Origin: Planctomycetota bacterium
GTDB taxonomy: Bacteria > Planctomycetota > JACQVV01 > JASMLP01
NCBI GenBank assembly: GCA_030748635.1
Contig: JASMLP010000187.1
Coordinates: 1 to 34,547, forward strand
Direction of reading: 5' to 3'
DNA length: 34,547 nucleotides
Shown: positions 31,512-34,547 of the stretch, piece after piece
Numbering within the stretch: the stretch's first letter is position 1
Layout of the letters: each line of letters opens with the position of its first letter
Translations under genes and position numbers: made by a program
Notes under the pieces: generated by a model
The model's database searches: none
Told to the model about the DNA's origin: nothing
What the model saw: the letters and a program-made list of their open reading frames with translations, nothing else

Positions 31512-32618
31512 TCAATCGTTTGGCTGGGGCGCCGACTGATCGATTTTCTGGATAACTTCTCGGATCTGGATATTGAGTTCTGGAGAACTCAATTTGTTTT
31601 TCTGTATGAACACTCCCATTTCGCTGCGTGCTCGTTTGAGGTCCTGTTCGGCCTCATCACGCAAAGATTGGGCTTTGTCTGGGTTTCCGCCGGATTCCGC
31701 TTCTTGAGCCTCTTTCTCGACTAACTGACGTCTTTTGAGGTGGAGGAGAGCGATGTTGAGGTGATCGGAGGCGCGATGAGGGTCGACTTGCATGGCCAAC
31801 TGGATTTGCTGGTGGGCAAGTGGAAGGAACTGTTTTTGGGTTTCTGCATTTTGGGCGAGTAAGGAGAAGGCCCAGGCAGAGAGCAGTCGAGCACTTCTCT
31901 CGTCTTCCTGGAGTTGCCGAACTGTTTTCCGAACGGTGGCTTGTTGGGGATCGGTTTTCTCCCCGATTTCTTCGAGTCGTTTGAGGTTCTCTTGGTAGGC
32001 ATCTCGCTGAATCGATTTGAGTTTGGCGATAGAGATCAGGATGTGTGCCGCCTGTTCGTACTGATAGAGCTTGATCTGACTGTACGCTTCATTCTGAAGA
32101 GCCAGAATGTTCTCCTCTTGATTGGGCATGGTTTGTACCCGATGGAAGAATTGTTGCGCTTTTGCGTAGTGGGCCAGGGATTGCTTCCGCTTTTGATCTT
32201 CGATGCGAGAGAGACGTCGGACGCCGTCGGTATCGCCTCGAATCTGAAGTTGTTCCGTTCGTACCTCCAACTTCTGCGCCTCTTTTTCCGTCATCATGCC
32301 GTAGAGGAAGTGGGTGTATCCGAAACCGAGGAAAACCCGAAAGTTCGTCGGATCGACTTTTTCCGCTTTGCGAAGCTGGGATTCTGCCGCCTTGAGATCT
32401 CCTCGCATGATCATGCAGTAGGCATGGACGAGGTTCGAAAGACGGTCTTTGGGTTTGTAGGAGAGCGCTCGATCGAACTGGTCTTGAGCTCGGTCATAGT
32501 ATCCATGTTCGTAAAAATAGAGACCCTGTTCTCTATGGAGTTGGAACATGCGCTGATCTTTTTCGGACAGACTGCAACCGAAAGATGCCAGCAAGAGGAG
32601 TGGAAGTAGGTGTCTCAC
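31512..32618 (-). CDS. TPR-repeat lipoprotein
   Basis: A 368-residue exported protein. Residues 1-15 are a short signal with C15 in A-S-F-G-C-S; the lipobox is imperfect (Ser at -3, Phe at -2). TPR units start at about 26 (Y-F-Y-E-H-G-Y-Y-D-R-A-Q-D-Q-F-D-R-A-L) and run to about 110, with more after 170 and 250. A Lys/Glu-rich coiled coil makes up the last 80 residues. It probably serves as an outer-membrane or periplasmic assembly scaffold; the partner is unknown. It overlaps the end of ndk by four bases (ATGA), so it is translated from the ndk mRNA. Confidence 0.8.
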   Translation of the reverse strand: MRHLLPLLLLASFGCSLSEKDQRMFQLHREQGLYFYEHGYYDRAQDQFDRALSYKPKDRLSNLVHAYCMIMRGDLKAAESQLRKAEKVDPTNFRVFLGFGYTHFLYGMMTEKEAQKLEVRTEQLQIRGDTDGVRRLSRIEDQKRKQSLAHYAKAQQFFHRVQTMPNQEENILALQNEAYSQIKLYQYEQAAHILISIAKLKSIQRDAYQENLKRLEEIGEKTDPQQATVRKTVRQLQEDERSARLLSAWAFSLLAQNAETQKQFLPLAHQQIQLAMQVDPHRASDHLNIALLHLKRRQLVEKEAQEAESGGNPDKAQSLRDEAEQDLKRARSEMGVFIQKNKLSSPELNIQIREVIQKIDQSAPQPND

Positions 32619-33097
32619 GTCAGGGTCTCAGCCAGAGCAAGATCTTCGGTGTCGTAGATCCAGGGTTGGATGGCTCGATGGATATCCAGCAATTCATTGG
32701 GTTCGAAAAAGAGTTGAATTTCGCGGGCGGCGGAAGGGAGGCTATCGGATGCGTGAATGAGATTGAAGGATCGACTCATTCCATAGTCGCCACGAATGGT
32801 GCCTGGCTCCGCGTCGGGCCCGAAAGTAGCGCCAACGAGTTTGCGACAGATGCTGATCGCGTTGACTCCCTCGAGGGTGAGGGCGACGATCGGGGAGGAG
32901 GTCATGAATTGAACCAGTGGGGCGAAGAAGGGCCGGTCTTGGTGGGGTTCGTAGTGCTTTTTGGCCAGGTCTTCGGACATGTGCATCAGTTTCATGCCGG
33001 CGATAGCCAATCCTTTATCTTCGAATCGGGAAAGAATCTGTCCAATGAGTCCACGCTGAACTCCGTCAGGCTTGATCAGAATGAGTGTCCGTTCCAT
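32615..33097 (-). CDS. ndk: Nucleoside diphosphate kinase
   Basis: Transfers the gamma phosphate between NTPs and NDPs through a phosphohistidine. The 160-residue chain has the usual core, K-P-D-G-V near 9-13 and the active-site N-L-I-H-A-S-D with H115. The C-terminal extension of about 15 residues is slightly longer than in E. coli. The frame is open 90 codons further upstream, but ATG 33097 begins the family and has GGAGG 11 bases upstream, after a TATAAT promoter. First gene of a two-gene operon with the TPR lipoprotein. Confidence 0.96.
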   Translation of the reverse strand: MERTLILIKPDGVQRGLIGQILSRFEDKGLAIAGMKLMHMSEDLAKKHYEPHQDRPFFAPLVQFMTSSPIVALTLEGVNAISICRKLVGATFGPDAEPGTIRGDYGMSRSFNLIHASDSLPSAAREIQLFFEPNELLDIHRAIQPWIYDTEDLALAETLT

Positions 33098-33139
33098 CGG
33101 GTGAGGCCTCCGGTCCTTAAGGTGTTGGAAAGGGGGCGG

Positions 33140-33168
33140 ATTATACGTTTCCAGGGGCCGGAGTGCAA
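33140..33168 (-). promoter_or_regulatory. Promoter of ndk
   Basis: An exact TATAAT on the minus strand (complement of 33140-33145) lies 17 bases from TTGCAC (complement of 33163-33168), a partial -35. Transcription near 33133 would give a leader of about 35 nt containing GGAGG. Confidence 0.58.
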
Positions 33169-33262
33169 AATGAGTCGAAGATCCGGGAAAGGTACAGTCT
33201 GAATGGATCGATCCGGCTACAATACTTTTTCGATTTTCTCGTTTCTTCTGCGGAATTGGATC

Positions 33263-33712
33263 ATGGGTTGTTTTTCTCGTTGGGCGCTGATTCTCGTCTT
33301 CCCGCTTGTTTCGGGTTGCTCTATTCGTAGCCAGCACGATCTCATCCAGAGTGAGACGTTGATTCATAAGTTCCTGTACGATCAGTGGACTCTGGAGGAG
33401 ATCGAGGATCGTTACGAGAGGACCCGCGCCGATACGAGAGATCTGATTCAGCGTCTGCGTGAATCACGGAAGCGCAACCAGCAGCTATACAGAGAGTTAC
33501 AAGGAGAGATTCAATCTCTGGGCACACTTGAAGGGCGGCGCGAGGAGATGGCCCGATTGAAGGGGATTTCGGCGCAACTTCAGAAGCAGAAAGCCCAATT
33601 ACTGGCCCAAATCGGCAAGTTACGCAAAGAGATCGATCAACTGAAGCTCAAGGCGTCCCAGGAACAGCGGAAAGTAGACGCCGCGAAGAGCGATTCGAAG
33701 AAAAAGAAGTGA
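33263..33712 (+). CDS. Small coiled-coil lipoprotein
   Basis: A 149-residue lipoprotein. The signal peptide M-G-C-F-S-R-W-A-L-I-L-V-F-P ends in the canonical lipobox L-V-S-G-C (C19). Almost all of the rest is charged alpha helix forming a coiled coil (about 40-135), ending in a Lys-rich tail. The frame is open 20 codons further up, but ATG 33263 places the signal peptide correctly; TACAAT at 33218-33223 would be a -10 upstream of it. Lipoproteins of this type tether or space envelope layers; the true role is unknown. The next gene overlaps its stop by four bases (GTGA). Confidence 0.78.
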   Translation: MGCFSRWALILVFPLVSGCSIRSQHDLIQSETLIHKFLYDQWTLEEIEDRYERTRADTRDLIQRLRESRKRNQQLYRELQGEIQSLGTLEGRREEMARLKGISAQLQKQKAQLLAQIGKLRKEIDQLKLKASQEQRKVDAAKSDSKKKK

Positions 33713-34080
33713 GCGCGCGGAGCCGGGAAGAGCGGTCTCATCTGTCGCAGAATCGTTCCAATCCGATTCGGATCAATGAAGCCTTCGTGTGCCACCAATG
33801 CGGATTTTCTGTGGAACCGGTGGCTTCGGGAACTTGCCGGGATCACTGTCCTCGGTGTTTGTGGGGGCAGCATGTGGACCGGGAAACTCCTGGTGATCGC
33901 CTGTCCGCGTGTCGGGGTGAACTCGAACCGGTCGCTGTTGAATACGGTTCCGCGGATCGGTTGGTGATTCATTTCCGGTGTATTCGGTGCCGTGTGCGAC
34001 GGAGAAATCGCGCGGCCCGAGATGACGATCCGGACCTTCTGGTGGAGTTGACTGGTTGTCCTTTACCTCGATCGGATTGA
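33709..34080 (+). CDS. RNHCP-domain zinc-binding protein
   Basis: A 123-residue protein matching the RNHCP domain: F-V-C-H-Q-C-G near 26-32, then R-D-H-C-P-R-C-L-W at 44-52 (the RNHCP signature with D for N), H-V-D, G-D-R and C-R-G-E-L-E-P-V, with two more cysteines in R-C-I-R-C-R. The cysteine and histidine pairs suggest one or two zinc sites. The domain's function is not established. The start GTG overlaps the lipoprotein stop (GTGA), implying coupling. The N-terminal 20 residues are polar and variable. Confidence 0.85.
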   Translation: MSARSREERSHLSQNRSNPIRINEAFVCHQCGFSVEPVASGTCRDHCPRCLWGQHVDRETPGDRLSACRGELEPVAVEYGSADRLVIHFRCIRCRVRRRNRAARDDDPDLLVELTGCPLPRSD

Positions 34081-34097
34081 CGAAGGTCGGCTCGGAT

Positions 34098-34547
34098 TTA
34101 GATTCCTTTTCCGGAAAGGAGCATCTGGCGGACCATCTCGAGCAGGATGTAGAGGAGGACGATTCCCATCACTGCGAATGTGCTGCGTAGGGCGGTCAAC
34201 TGGAAACTTTCCATCAAGGCGAGAATAAACAGGATGACTGACCAGAGAGTGGCGCAGTGTTTGGCGGCTCGGAAGGCCGCGAAGGTTTGGCTCGAGGTTT
34301 CTCGCACCAGTTTTTTCTCGATATTTTCCATCGCTCGTTCGAAGGCGGTGGGGTTGTTTTTGCGGAGTTCGTGGAAGTCGGTATCTTCGTAGACGGTGAA
34401 GTGGAGATCCGGGTTGTAGGAGATCGCGAAGACCAAAGTGGCGAGCCCGAAAAGTGCCAGGGGGAGGTGGCCGCATCCGGTGAGTTCCAGAAGTTTTCGA
34501 TACTCACCCATGCCGTCTAACAAAATGGCTAGACAGACCAGAATGCC
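34098..34547 (-). CDS. Integral membrane protein of unknown function (5' end outside window)
   Basis: The frame remains open to the right edge, and the residues before the first in-window start (G-I-L-V-C-L-A-I-L) are hydrophobic and look like part of a membrane helix, so the true start is probably beyond the window. Visible are helices at the edge, at about 27-45 of the visible chain (H-L-P-L-A-L-F-G-L), and two close to the C-terminus, with a soluble loop of about 55 residues between helices 2 and 3 containing V-Y-E-D-T-D-F-H-E-L. I do not recognise the family. It converges with the RNHCP gene, 17 bases away. Confidence 0.62.
   Translation of the reverse strand, partial: GILVCLAILLDGMGEYRKLLELTGCGHLPLALFGLATLVFAISYNPDLHFTVYEDTDFHELRKNNPTAFERAMENIEKKLVRETSSQTFAAFRAAKHCATLWSVILFILALMESFQLTALRSTFAVMGIVLLYILLEMVRQMLLSGKGI

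Overview
The window looks like chromosomal DNA of a flagellated member of the Planctomycetota or a close relative. This rests on gene content, since no rRNA is present. The clues are a protein with four FHA domains fused to a gluzincin metallopeptidase and KW-type spacer repeats, a degenerate Ser/Thr-kinase-like membrane protein, a MoxR ATPase with an N-terminal zinc ribbon, and several exported TPR or coiled-coil proteins. Base composition is even, and there is no insertion sequence, integrase, tRNA or CRISPR array.

Layout. 1-4.6 kb: the end of a type II/IV pilus secretion F protein (+) meets the FHA-peptidase gene (-). 4.6-8.1 kb (-): the malic enzyme/phosphotransacetylase fusion maeB and moaA. 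8.4-9.9 kb (+): a ComM/YifB ATPase. 9.9-13.1 kb (-): an arginine-to-putrescine operon (pyruvoyl arginine decarboxylase, then agmatinase) ending in a pseudokinase-like gene, read from a good TTGACA-17-TATCTT promoter. 13.3-18.0 kb (+): a fused 2-oxoacid dehydrogenase E1, an overlapping malonyl-transferase-like protein, then citrate synthase. 18.0-19.8 kb (-): an MshEN-like zinc-ribbon protein and an RNase Z-like hydrolase. 20.0-21.4 kb (-): flagellin. 21.4-22.45 kb: a 1-kb stretch without credible genes but full of RNA-like structure. 22.45-26.8 kb (-): an exported protein, then dGTPase, PIN-TRAM and CPBP protease genes that overlap by 1-4 bases. 26.9-30.2 kb (+): a TPR membrane protein, hisC and hisB, all overlapping. 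30.3-31.5 kb (+): MoxR. 31.5-33.1 kb (-): ndk and a TPR lipoprotein. 33.3-34.1 kb (+): a coiled-coil lipoprotein and an RNHCP-domain protein. 34.1 kb to the end (-): a membrane protein cut by the window edge.

The most unusual part is the stretch upstream of flagellin. On the strand opposite flagellin it has a match to the flagellar sigma-28 promoter (GCCGATAA exact, with a TCAAGTTC -35-like element). A compact fold follows: a three-way junction plus a further hairpin. It ends in a near-perfect 15-bp intrinsic terminator, defining a transcript of about 185 nt. Two hairpins in this RNA display CCCCTCTC, and two more hairpins 350-500 bp downstream display CCCCTCTC or ACCCTCTC. CCCCTCTC is the exact complement of the GAGAGGGG ribosome-binding site of the adjacent flagellin gene. 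The stems differ in sequence while the loops are kept, as expected for conserved RNA structure. I propose a flagellar-regulon small RNA that pairs with the flagellin translation start. The structure, promoter and terminator are seen in the sequence; the function is inferred.
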